64,000 bases of DNA from Neolentinus lepideus HHB14362 ss-1 (lineage: Eukaryota; Basidiomycota; Agaricomycetes; Gloeophyllales; Gloeophyllaceae), in contig KV425559.1 in assembly GCA_001632425.1 (NCBI GenBank), positions 544,684-608,683 on the forward strand, written 5' to 3'. Every line of letters starts with the position of its first letter. Position 1 is the stretch's first letter. This document shows, piece after piece, positions 12,126-23,600 of this stretch. Under the pieces are notes generated by a model. It was given only the letters and a program-made list of their open reading frames with translations, did not search any database and was not told where the DNA came from. Position numbers and translations under genes: made by a program.

Positions 12126-14194
12126 ATGCGCCAGCGAAACTCGGTTAGCTACGACTCAGGACACACATGGCCGCCGCCGCCGACCGAGAACGAGGAGACG
12201 GAGACGCAGCGGGCGGAGCGCCTTGAGCAGGAGAAAGAGGCGAAGCGGATCAGCGATGAGATAGACAAGGCAATTGAGCAACAGAGGCAGGAGATGAAGA
12301 GCAAGCGTCCTCAGATGAAGATCCTGTTGTTGGGTGCGCTTACTATCAAAAGTCTAAATCGTATCATACTTCATTTGACGTCTGATATGCCCCAGGCCAA
12401 GCTGAATCCGGGAAATCCACGATGTTGAAGAATTTTCAACTCCATTTTACACCCAAGGCGTTCAAGGCCGAGTCAGGGGCTTGGAGGGCCGTCATACACC
12501 TGAACTTGGTCCGCTCTGTAAATTTTATTCTCGACCTCCTTTCTCCCAACCCTCAATTTAACATTCCCACATCACCCGCCTCCTCCGTTATCGTTACGAG
12601 ATTCGATGGTCTCGGGATTTCGCAGGCAGCAGACACGCAACCGGCCAGTTTCAGTGGCCCCATCATCGAACCCACTGATGAGCTGAAACGGCTTCGCATG
12701 CGTCTATCCCCTCTCAAGCGAGTGGAAGAGATGCTGAGCAAACGAATATCTGCCGATGACCCGCAGCCGTCACGAAAGGGACTTAACTCCGCGAGTGAAG
12801 TGTCCGTTAGGTCTGGCAGTGGATGGAAAGCTTTGGCGAGGCTCAGTCATCGAACGCGGCCGCAAAGTCCAAACGAGCTGGAGGATGCGGGACGAGTCAT
12901 TGAGGCGTGTAGAGACGATATAACAGAGCTGTGGGCGGACCCCCTCGTGCAGAAAGGTTTGGCGGGCAACGAAATCGTGTTGCAGGAACAGTCGGGATTG
13001 TGCGTAATTATCCAATGTCCTTCACTATCCGGTGTCAATGTCCCCTACTCGCCATGTAGCTTCTTGAATGAAGTGTCTCGAATAGCGTCTAAGGACTATG
13101 TCCCTACACCAGGTGCGTCGTCACGTCTTAATATTCGATAGGTATTATGTAACCAGATTGTGCGTGTACAGAGGACATTCTCAAAGCCCGTCTCCAAACC
13201 ATGGGCGTGGAGGAGCACCACCTTATCATGGAAACCGGTCAGTTCTGTCCGTCTACTCCAATTCTTCTTCACGCAGATAGCATTTATTGAATAATATTTG
13301 ATAAGCTACGGAATCCGGTAGAGAGTGGGTGATCTACGACGTGGGTGGTAGTCGAGGACAAAGACGTGAGCGTGTCGATGTTTGAAGCCACAGGACATTA
13401 TCTTATTATCCTCGGATCCAGCGGCTTGGGCACCTTTCTTTGACGACGGTAAATCGCATTCGCTAGCAGCAGGTATTTCTCAGAGTTTGACTTTCGCCCC
13501 AAGTGAATGCGATTATCTTCCTTGCCCCAATATCCGCCTTCAACCAGACTCTTTCAGAAGACCGCTCCGTTAACCGTCTAGTACGCTCGTTCGCTCGCTC
13601 ATCAGCCACACTTCTCCTCTAACCTTCCATATTTGCCTATAGTGGGACTCGTTCTACCTGTGGCAATCAATCTGCACGAACCGCATCCTCTCGAACATGA
13701 CGATCATCCTAATGCTAAACAAGGTTGACGTGCTCGAGACGAAGCTCAACTCTGGTATCAGCTTTGCGAAATACGTGACCAGCTATAAGGACTCGCCGAA
13801 TGATCTTGAACACGTTAGCAAATGTGAGTTTGACTTTTGCACCACAAGATCCTCTGTAGAAAAGCGGGCTGAACCATTAAATCTGTATTACAGACTTGAA
13901 AGCCAAGTTCACCGCCATCCACCGGCAACATTCGAGTCGGTCTCGGAAGCTGCATATCCATCTCACCACTGCTACCGCAAGTGTCCCTTTCCGTCGCCTC
14001 ACCTCTTCCAGACTCTAACGACCGTACCACTCCTTGACAGGATCACCAAGCAACCTCCATCATACTCGTCCGCAGTAAGTCTAAATTCCCCCTTTGTCTC
14101 CACAAGAACAATTGAAACTGACTTGACGTCGTCGGTGCGTGCAGTCCGTGAGCTGATACTGACAAACAACCTCATCGACTCCGATTTTGTGTAA
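12126..14194 (+). CDS. heterotrimeric G-protein alpha subunit, non-canonical form
   Basis: Ten exons (12126-12333, 12396-13112, 13172-13237, 13306-13365, 13422-13448, 13504-13580, 13643-13823, 13894-13976, 14041-14074, 14145-14194) give 500 residues. All nucleotide-binding motifs are present: GQAESGKST near 70-78, switch I RLQTMG near 315, DVGGSRGQR near 342, NKVD near 411 and TTAT near 470, ending RIRELILTNNLIDSDFV. It is about 150 residues longer than a classical fungal G-alpha. An acidic coiled N-terminus and an insertion in the helical domain account for this. The N-terminus MRQRNS lacks the Met-Gly myristoylation site and the nearby Cys of canonical subunits, so membrane attachment would need another route. 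Such divergent G-alphas are expanded in mushroom-forming fungi. The intron after exon 8 is in phase only with a GC donor (13977-14040). Confidence 0.93.
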
Positions 14195-14853
14195 GCCCGA
14201 GTCTCCGCTCCATGCGGTCGCGCTGCTCATACAGCCCGTCGTCCGTGCACAGCGTGTAGCCCTTGATGGGCGCACCATACGCACGGCTCTTCCCTCTTTT
14301 GCTTTCGTCTTCGTCTTATCGTTATCCTCATTACCCTCTTTTCTTACCATTTTCTTGTCATCCATCTCATCTCATCCATCTCATCTCACCCATCTGCCGT
14401 CGACCCATTTTCTTGCTTGTACCGGATTGATTCGTGCGGAGGATGTACGAGAACCGCATACCTACGGAAGGAAGGAAGAACAATATCTGTTGTTGTGTCG
14501 CTTTCGACTGTCTCGACTGACATGTGACTAATTAGAATAAAGGCTGGAAACTAATCTATATCCTTATCTCGCTAGTTGCTCTCTACTTGAGTCGAAGAGT
14601 GCAACCATGCTGGTAACTTACGACCAGACGGTGTTGATGATACTGCGAGTTTGCTCGACAGTCGACTCTGCATTTCAGCGAACAGGTTTTACAAAAACAA
14701 AGACTCCGTTCGCAACCAAATACAGTACATATATCACATGGTATTCGTCGCAAGGCGCACAAGAATAGTAGTCCCCAAGCCATGGCAGTTCAAGTCCTCC
14801 TTACAGCAGCTCAATTCTCCTTCTACCATCGCTGAAACGAAAAAAAAAGCAGT
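14195..14853. other. convergent intergenic region
   Basis: Three-prime sequences of the G-alpha gene (+) and the Pmp3 gene (-) meet here. It contains pyrimidine-rich low-complexity sequence with repeated catctcatc units near 14360-14395. No gene was seen. Confidence 0.5.
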
Positions 14854-15416
14854 TTACATCTGCGTGGCACCATAGTTGGCTTGTGGGGCGGCGTAGGGAA
14901 GCTGACCGGATGCCAACGGCTGGTATTGGCCATTGCCAACATCTAACATAATAGATGAGCAGATGGGTTTGAATAACGTGAGCTTGTTATTACGCACAAA
15001 CGAAACCACCACGGCCGTATCTCTCCTCGGCCTTCATCTTCCTGTAGATGAGCCAGAAGGCGTGCTGGAAGAACGGTGGACGTCAATGCAAGTCTAATGT
15101 AGCACAGCAACGTGACTCACGATGTGACCAGGAAGGTAACCCAAGCTGTTCAGAAAGATGTTTCTTGAGGAAAAGGCACATAAAGGAGGGAGGGAGTACT
15201 CACACCGTCAGGAGGATGTTGATGAGCAAATCGCAACTGCAGCCGGTGATGAAGGCCGCGGCAGCAGGGGGGAAGATGATAGCGACCTATTCCAACATTG
15301 GTATGTCCGGAACAAGACAAGCAAAACGAATCCAACCCGTGAGCTTCCAACGCATCCTCCAGTGCAATGAACAGAGAACGCACGAGAATCAACAAAACAT
15401 CAGAAGCTTGTACCAT
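14854..15416 (-). CDS. Pmp3/UPF0057 plasma membrane proteolipid
   Basis: Five small exons (15416-15384, 15286-15204, 15145-15121, 15064-14998, 14942-14854) give 98 residues. The two hydrophobic helices of the family are clear: DVLLILVAIIFPPAAAAFI, then GCSCDLLINILLTVLGYLPG followed by HIHAFWLIYRKM. The tail AEERYGRGGFVYVGNGQYQP is the usual fungal ending. Pmp3 proteins sit in the plasma membrane, affect membrane potential and ion tolerance, and are often induced by salt or cold. Length and motif order match the family fully. The plus strand over the exons has only unrelated frames. Confidence 0.92.
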
Positions 15417-16179
15417 GTTTGTAGAGGAATGGTAGATAGGTGTAGAGTAGTTTTGGAAGGTGGAGAGTTTAGAGCGTGTGGTTGTGTGCAACTGCAAGGT
15501 GCTTTATGAAGTGAATGGAAGCTGCGCCGCAGAGCGGTAACGCGCGGTTTGGTGCCTAATGACGTAATAAGATCCACGTGAATGCCCCGCAGCTACGGAC
15601 AACAAGAATCATTCTGAGCCACTTCAATGAGATTATATACACCTTCGAAATATACACCTGGACCTGACAGAGAATAGTAGGTCCTGTCATCGATACATGT
15701 AAATGGATCATAAATGATAGGAAATGATTTCTGCGCAAATACGGGTGCATGTATTCTGGAATGGGAAGACAAATATATTAGGTGGACATACATTTCTAGG
15801 GCAATTTTTATTATGTTCACGCTTCAGCCACTGCAGCCAAATGTGAGCGCAACTTGTGGTGCAAGTTTCGGAACGGAGATGCGCCATAAATTCAAATAAA
15901 AATCGGATTATATTGTTTTGGGAACTATAGAATAGAGTCTTGCAGTTCGAGTTTTGATTTAGGCCCTTTAAGTGTGTTTTTTGCCGTATGAAATAGCAGT
16001 TTCTACCTGAAAGACGACAAAATTAAAAAATCGAACTGCAACGATCGATTCCGCGATGTGTAAAACAATATATTCAGATTTATTGTGGAATTAAAGTCAT
16101 GTTCTCATTGAGAAACTTGCACCTTACTGAAACGCAGTCATGAAGGGCCTCCGGCATTTGCCGAGACGTGTTCTATTAA
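15417..16179. other. AT-rich stretch without recognised gene
   Basis: The first 150 bases are likely the Pmp3 promoter. Beyond 15.6 kb the composition turns AT-rich and no frame exceeds about 75 codons. It leads into the repeat-rich block at 16-20 kb. Confidence 0.45.
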
Positions 16180-16446
16180 GGTGTTTTCCGTGAATTTCGG
16201 AAGAATAGGACCAATGCTGAGCTTGATGATCAGCTAGAGAGGCACAGGCAGCTCGAGATAAAGGCAGGGATACCCAAAGATGAGCTATTGGTGCCAATTG
16301 AATCCATAGTTTTCATCAAGGCTGAAAAGATCAGGGCTGTTGAAAAATCTATCAACATATATTTCAAAAGGTGTCCCTCAATCAAAAGTAACCATGCTGG
16401 CCCAGAACTGGAGTCAGAGGATGAAGATATTGATGAGGAGGACTAA
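16180..16446 (+). pseudogene. 3' relic of an unidentified, possibly transposon-linked ORF
   Basis: An 88-codon open frame without its own start ends at 16446. It begins after an in-frame stop and reads as a hydrophilic C-terminus containing AELDDQLERHRQLEIKAGIP, then KDELLVPIESIVFIKAEKIR and an acidic end (SEDEDIDEED). The composition is clearly protein-like, yet no upstream exons were found in the AT-rich flank. It resembles the tail of proteins that travel with repeats in Agaricomycetes, but the family could not be named. Confidence 0.4.
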
Positions 16447-16831
16447 TATTTTATCGAATTTAGAGCACTATTTTCGATAAACACAAGTTTTTAAGCACAA
16501 AAGTCCATAGTCACTTCATAGATATGTCTACTCTACTATGACCATAATAATCAAGCCATATGTACACCAATTTCAGGTCAAGCAACCTGAGATTGAGCTA
16601 AGGCGACAAGCTGTGGCGCCAGTTTCCCGCGCGTGTGACATCACGCGTCACATGGACATTTTGCTTGCAGGCGTTGCCGACCCCCAAAACTCAGCTAATG
16701 AAAAGGATTCGATTGGCATACTATCATCCGCCACCGTACGCGTCGCAATTCAAACTCCGCTTGTTGACAACCCGATGCAGGCGCGCATTCCGAAGTTATG
16801 CCGAAGCGGAGATCGAGATTCGAATCTGCTT

Positions 16832-17342
16832 GTGACACTTCGGGAGTTGCACTCTTTTGGACCCCGCAATAAGGTTGATCAGAAGGGATATCAAAAAGGT
16901 TATATTTAGGAATACATTCTAGAGGGCTCAAAATACAATATTTTAAACAGTCTCAAAATGAAATGCCGAAGGTTATCTTTGCCATTACCTTCGCAAATAT
17001 TTTTGCAAGAGTAAAAATAAATCTTTTGTGCCCATTTAAAGCAGTTACCACCATATAGGCTCTTGCAGCTCCCCAAAAGGGATTATCCTGGCAGGGGTCA
17101 CATGATTTAGAGATCATATTTTTTGAAGTTGAAAAAGATTTACTACATCGGGCAACAGTTTATCATATTTTGGCAAATTGCACCAGTTAATGCTAAAGAT
17201 AACCTTTCCTATTCCATTTTGAGCTATGTCAAAATATCACATTTCGAGGTCTACAAAATGCATCCCTAAATATTATCTTTTTGATATCCCTTTTGATCAA
17301 TCTTTTGCTAGGCCTAAAAGAGTGCAACTCCCGAAGTGTGAC
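16832..17342. repeat. large imperfect inverted repeat (hairpin element)
   Basis: The left arm starts cacttcgggagttgcactc near 16836 and continues through ggatatcaaaaagg and ttatctttgcc to about 16985. The right arm, read on the other strand from 17342, gives cacttcgggagttgcactc, ggatatcaaaaaga and ttatctttagc. The arms are about 150 bases with roughly 80 percent identity by eye, around a 200-base centre. This is the layout of a foldback or MITE-like element. Confidence 0.7.
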
Positions 17343-17738
17343 TTGACAGAACTACTGTGATTTGGGTGCTCGTCGGAGGCATCTCTCTCTATTGTTGAGT
17401 CCCTTATATACCAACATAATTTTTGTTGAAGTATGCAGATACAAAGCCAATATATAAGGCCTGAAGGAAAATTTGGGAAAACTTTGGCCAGAACAGGCCC
17501 GCTTGTTGGAACGTGACAATCACATGATTGTGGCCATTTCGGCCATGTGCATGTAGAGCCACACAAGCGCTAGTAGTCAATTATATACTTATAATATATT
17601 ATAGAATTTTATTTTAATTACATATCGCTAATTGTAGTAATTTCTATAATATTCTACTACTACATGTACAAGTAGTATATAAGGAGCTCAACTAGTGAGC
17701 CCTATGCAAAAGATTAATTCCTCTTACTTATTAATAGT
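17343..17738. other. AT-rich spacer
   Basis: Very AT-rich sequence, especially 17575-17700, with the minus-strand gene ending downstream at 17742. Nothing else was recognised. Confidence 0.4.
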
Positions 17739-17741
17739 CAA

Positions 17742-18448
17742 TTAATCTTTCAATACTCTTTCCCAAGGGTAGCCAATAGAACGAATGGTAATCTCTCGCA
17801 GCTCGTAGATGTCTCGAAGAATCAACTTCATGTTGCATTGCATTGCCTGTGTTGTAGTGGCCACATCATCAAGGGTCGTACTCATCCTCGCAACTGAGGT
17901 GTGGGCCTGATCCATAATGCACCTGGGCCATGGCATCGCAGGTGAGATCCATGTAAGAATCCGAAACCCCAAGCAACGAGAGACATGCTCACTGATTAAG
18001 GGCTGACACGGCAAAATTGATCACTTCTTTGTGTTGATGGGCCTGTTCTCGATACTCACCCAACAGCTGTTCTGGAAATAGCAGCGAGGGAACCTTATAC
18101 ATCAATATCTTCCAATCTGGTGGTCCCCTCTTCTTGAACTGCTCTTGAAGCCTGGAGATTTCTTGTTGCATTTCCCTAGAGAAAATTGCGCACAAGGCTA
18201 TCCAGATCACACCTAAACACTTCGTACGAAACCCCGAGAGAAGCAAAGTTTGTGGATGAAGACCATAGGTTCCTTTGTAGGATCGAGAGCGATTGCAAGA
18301 TCATGTTCAAGTCCAGAAGGAAGTTGCTGTACTTCTGAGCAATACCCCTCATTCTAGCCAGGTCGCGAACAACACTGGCACAAAGTTGTAGCAGCCCCAC
18401 GATGTCGCCGAATGAACCAAAGGTGAAGGCTAGCAAAATGGAGCTCAT
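17742..18448 (-). CDS. small helical protein resembling N-termini of fungal signalling/NLR-like proteins
   Basis: Reading from the first ATG at 18448, a frame with FGSFGDIVGLLQLCASVVRD and alternating leucine-rich helices joins to REMQQEISRLQEQF and then to a final exon ending YELREITIRSIGYPWERVLKD. A well-placed GT-AG intron (phase 2) links the last two parts. The first two join only through a 37-base intron (18212-18176), short but phase-correct. The start resembles the leader helices of fungal proteins with 'fungal N-terminal' STAND-like or ubiquitin-like architectures, in which a larger domain follows; here the frame stops instead. It may be a truncated copy. The function is unknown. Confidence 0.45.
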
Positions 18449-18499
18449 GACAATCAAGAAGGGAAGGGGACAGGCCGTGGTGCAGACCTACAAAGGACA

Positions 18500-18970
18500 G
18501 GCATGAGCTTAACAGTTGTCGGGGAGAGCTGTGAAAGATTGGGGGACCTCATGAATAGCCCTACTCAATTAATATAGCTAGTGTCTGTGCACTCTGTAGC
18601 TGTTCCAAATATGCATTGCCTTGTGAGAACCAAGAAACAGGAATCTCCGCCAGCCAACCAGGACTGTTCTCGGGGAGAGTTGTGAAAGACCTGTGGACTT
18701 CATGCTCGATTCCAGTGTCTGTGCACTTTTGTAGCTGTTCCACATATGCACTACCACATGCAATCATCATGAGGACCAAGAAACAAGATTCCTATAATAC
18801 AATCCACCAGCCAACTAGGACCGTCGTTGGGAAGAGCCAGTGGATCTTGTGCTCAATTCCAGCTAGTGTCTATGCACCTTTGTAGCTGTTCGGAATATGC
18901 ACTACCTCGTGCAAGCCTCGTGAGGACAGGAATACTATAATTAAATGATCCACCAGCTAATCAGGACTAG
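18500..18970. repeat. degenerate tandem repeat, about three copies of ~155 bases
   Basis: Three diverged units follow one another. Each contains ggggagagytgtgaaaga or a relative (18516, 18677, 18826), then tgtctgtgcac and tgtagctgttc, then atatgcactacc. The spacing is about 155-160 bases. The array lies directly upstream of the small helical gene and may be part of its promoter or of an older duplicated exon. Confidence 0.6.
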
Positions 18971-20690
18971 GGGATAAAATCAGATTTCATTAACCCACCA
19001 TTAATTCACCAGGTGCCCTGCAGTCGCCACATGGGATTCACAGAACCGCCAAAATGATAGTACATCAGGAAAATGTCTTCCTACCGGGATTTGCATTGAA
19101 TGACCTAGGAATACCTTCACTGCCTGTACAGATTTGTCCAACGGGGCAGAGATCCTAAGCAGCGGGTGAGCATAGGAAAATATGGCTGTTGCATGTGCGT
19201 ACTTTGTGAATGCATTGTTTGTGTAGAGATGTACACCACCTATGGAAACAAAGCCCAGAAATGTACTCGCCGTACACCTGAACCGGTTTTGACTTATAAT
19301 CCTCAGCCAGTAAGGTCCCAGGACTGGTACCGAAGGAGAATTGTTCAGCTGTATCTGTCGTGAGACATCTAAATAAACTGATGTTCTGCACAGCTTTTGA
19401 CCCATCTCTCAAGAGACAGACGAAGATCTTCAGCTTCTAGTGGAAAAGGGGTTTTAGCAAGGTAATAGTCTGTTAGGAGAAGAGACGAACACTCAGTGTT
19501 GCCAGAGTGGTGCGTAGAGCTTGTTTCTATGATTTGTGAATGAGTTCTTGACATTCATTGGTAACTGGAGATTAATGAACCATTGGGATCGTGGGCGGAG
19601 CAGATGGTATGTCTGGCTCTTTCGTGAAGTTATGATTGATGTATATTTCCCTGATGTGCATGAGATCGGCGAGTGTGGAACCTCTTAGTGATAGAACTGC
19701 TCACCTAGCACACATCAAGGTGAAAGCACCACGAGCATTGCTACTGGTGCATCTCAGAAGCTCGGTTGATCCGGGTCAATTCTGAATTTCGTATGACTTA
19801 TTTTCATATGTAACTCTCTCGATGCCTTAGAGATTGTCCCGCGCTTCTCGTGGACGACCTGCCGGCATGCTGCTAGACGAAGACCAAGGAAAGAGGATGA
19901 TGACGAGAATTATATTGACACATTATAGACGAGGAGTTAGGCAGGTTACGTTACCAGTGTCTGTGGCTCGTTGTAAGAAGGTGTCGCACAGGATGGAAAG
20001 CCGAGGGTAAGATGTTTTGCGTTGTTTAATTCTGTCATTGAGGCGGTAGGCACCCGAAGACTGATAAGTGAGAACTTCGGACCTTGGGGAGTCGTACGAC
20101 GTGCGTAGCAAGAAGTCCATCGCAAATCAAAGTTCAACGGAGTGATCACCATTTCGAGCCTGAGATGCATAAGATACCACTCGCGATGCATCATCCTATG
20201 ATGGGGTCTGTCAATGGTCACTGCTTCAAAGGGATTCTCTCGATGGTATGTTTGACCCGCTGTGTGCATACCAAAAAGTGACAGGATGTCTTCTAGTAGA
20301 TCTTTCACTCGGCATGGACGGATGAGAGCCCAACCTGCCATCATTTGAGCACGGATATCATCCTTGAGTAGTCTGGTCAGATGAGAAGTGTCAGAGAATC
20401 CCCGAAATAGTAGACTAACAGGAGGTAAAACATAAGACTACCAGGAATATGTCAAGGTGCGTTCTTCAGACATGGCTAACAGATTCCGAAACTGAATGTG
20501 CTCAGCCTGACACTGGCAGAGTATGATAGAGCGTCGAAATATAACAATATTGGTCGGACTTTGACTGGAAAAAGAAATTTCAGTGCCGGATACGGCCGAC
20601 TTTCAAGCTCCGCTTGCTCATTCCCCTGCTTGGGCCCAACCCAGTTCCTATTTGCCCTCGCCCCAGTCTGACTAGGAGTACACGCCTATA
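18971..20690. other. unassigned region with long minus-strand frames
   Basis: Minus-strand frames at 19001-19405 (134 codons) and 19946-20344 (132 codons) are longer than most background frames, but neither shows a recognisable domain or clear splice partners. They may be decayed genes or noise. Regulatory sequence for the plus-strand gene starting at 20691 must lie at the right end, which is pyrimidine-rich and contains gcccaacccag. Confidence 0.35.
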
Positions 20691-23600
20691 ATGACTGGAA
20701 TTACTCCGTACTACTCTCCTTTCCAATTTCCGTCGCATGCGTTTCCAAGTAGTTCGTCGTCGTCGTTGCCGTTACCGTTGCCGAGCCCTGCAAGAGTGAG
20801 CTCTGGGTCTGCCCACAATCACATTGGGACGCCTCTATCCCACCTTGTACCTCCTCTAAGCCACAATCAGCTTCAAGGCAGTTCTACACCCTCACGCCAG
20901 CAGCTCGTTCCACCAACTTCGCCATTTCCGGCACAAGACGATGGCCAGATATCACGGGAAGGATCGGAGGACCTGCGCAAGTGCTCGGTACGCGGCTGCA
21001 GCAGCACTGTGGCAGCCGACTCGAAGCAAAAGATGTGCGAGTCCTGTCGTAGCAGGCACCGCTCGTACGCGATGACCAAGCGTGCCAAACGCAAGCAGGA
21101 GAAGGCGGCGCTGACGGGAGCGCAGAATATTGAAGGTGGTCCTCCGGTCGGTTGGGTTATAGAGGGCCCAGATGAGGTGAGTCCGATGCCATCGAGTTCT
21201 CTTTGTGCCACCTATCGAAGCACCTGCTCAATCGTCTGCATCATCCGTTGCTCAAACTCGTGCTACTTGATGGAAGACAATGTCATGTCTCAAAATACGG
21301 TTTGCATAATGTCTCTCCGTGGGTTTGAGCAAATGGTCGAGCAGGCGCAGAATTTGGTCGATTAGCCGGATCCCTCGTTCTTTCAGCTAAGGGAGAGATC
21401 GAGCGGTCACGCGATTAAACAGATCCTGAACTTGTCGGACATTGACATGAGTAGCGTCTCCATGTTGTTGATGACTTGGAATATGGCTCTATTGGGGAAC
21501 TAGATCTTTGAGTCTCCCGGGAAATGTTCTAGCCATTTACAAACATTAGAGACGGTCTTCATGTATGTTCAGCCAAGGCTGTCAAGCAGGTTACTGCCGA
21601 GGTGCACTGCGCGTCCCCGGCACTAATGAATCGTTCATATATTGGCCAATTGTCATGTCTCTCTTCGCATTTACTCATATCTTTATGTATTAGCAGGTCG
21701 GAAGCACGAGCAGGTCATCTGAAGTAAGCATTCACACTAACGGAATATTTGCCGCAGATTTTGATCTAATCGTGCAGAATGCGGATTCGAACCCACGGCC
21801 GTATCCGTTCCCTCCGCCATCGCAATGGGCACCGGACAACATCGATCCCCGGTTGCATCTCGCGCCTAGCAGCACATCTGAACTTGCTGGTGCTCTGAGC
21901 CTTCCAGACACCCCCGGTCTCGTCAACAGTGCGAACGCAGGCGCGGAGGAAGTCAGTTCGGCTGGCCCACTGCAGCCGCTGTCGGGGCCAGTGCGGTACT
22001 GCTCGGTCAAGGGCTGCAAGGCGGTGTTGTCGAGTAAGTATTTCTTCAAGATGTGCGAGCCGTGTCGGGGTAAGTACCGGGGGTACGGGACGACGAAGCG
22101 GGCTAAATGGAAACGTGAGCGGGTAACGATGAAGTCAGAGCTAGACAGGATCAGGGCAGAGGAAGACGAGAAGCGCAAGGAGGTGGGCTTGCCTGTGAGT
22201 TGGGATGTCGCCTAGGGATCGATTGTCGTTCACGCATCTGCATCTTGCAGCCGATCTCGGAGCTCCCGTCGTCGCGCAGGCAAGACTGGGAGATGAAAGT
22301 GCTAAACCACCTCGCAGATAAGTCCGATGCGCCGACCCCGTCGCCGTCACCGTCGTACATCTCGAACCCCAATCCGAGCCCGAACGCGCCGGTGAAGATG
22401 TGCACCGTGTCGCACTGCCACGCGATTTTACCGAGTGACTACAAGTACCGCCGGTGCGAGCAGCATCGTCTGCAAAATCGGTACCATAGCAAGCTGAAGC
22501 GGGTAAGGGAGAAAGAGGTAAAGGGGAGCGGTGAGTGGAGTACGGACGATCTGCCCATCGATCCGGAGATCTTGGATGAAGGAGATAGAAATGATGAGGA
22601 CGAGGAGGATCATTTTACCGAGCAAGTCGTTCAGGCTCAGCAACATACACCTGCGTTGCATGTGCCCAACGTGCCGGACAAGCATGTGGAGGCTCAATAT
22701 GTCAGTGGTATGTCTTCATTCTGGTGAACCCGACTTAATTCTGCTTCAGACTGTGGTTCACACTGATGGCGTGAAGCCCCCACCAATACGAGGGACGCAG
22801 CGCACAAATCACATATGTTCTGTGAAACTGTGCCACAATCTCCTGGGACCGCAAGTGCCTTGGAAGATGTGTGAGCAGTGTCGGGAGAAAGACCGACAGA
22901 CTAGATTGAATAAGGGTAAGAGGAAGCGTGAACGCGAGGAGGCGAAGGAACAGGATGAGAACGCGGATGACAGCGGCGACAAATCACCTCCGCAAGTTGA
23001 GGCCGTTCAGCAAAATCAACTGGCGACCGAGGTCCCGCCTCAAGCTGCCGGGGTGTTTACGAACTTGCTACTTCCAGACGGCTCGACGATAGACCAGGTA
23101 CATACTTCTCATATGATTACTGAAATGAACACCAGCTAAACGTCACCCTCGTGAAGAACTTACCGACCCTTCCACCTCCCGCGGATAGACGGTGGCAGGT
23201 GGAGACTGGAGACCCCTCGCAGAAACCTAAGAAGAAGAGACTGAAGGCCGTCATCTCCAATTCGAAGCCTGCAAAGAAAGATGTTAAGCAGGACAGTACT
23301 ACTACCGCTGCTGATGCTGCACCGTCTCCCCCGACTGCACCCGCAAATCCTGCTGGTCCGCCTTATCCCTATCCGCCTTATCCCTATCCATATTACATGC
23401 CTCCTTACGGTATGATGCCACCGTATTATGGACCGCCCCAACCGTACGGCCAAGGCCCCTACCCTCCCCCTGTCTCTGTTACTGTTGCTACCTCACAGCA
23501 AGGATCGCCAGTATCAGCGTCAACAAAACCAACGCCGGCAAGCCAAAATCAAGGCCAGGCGCCGTATCCGGCTTACCCGCCTGCTTACCCGTACCCATAC

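Noticed and set aside
19946..20344. Minus-strand 132-codon frame considered as an HNH-like or orphan protein
   Set aside because: No conserved catalytic pattern and no convincing exon partners.
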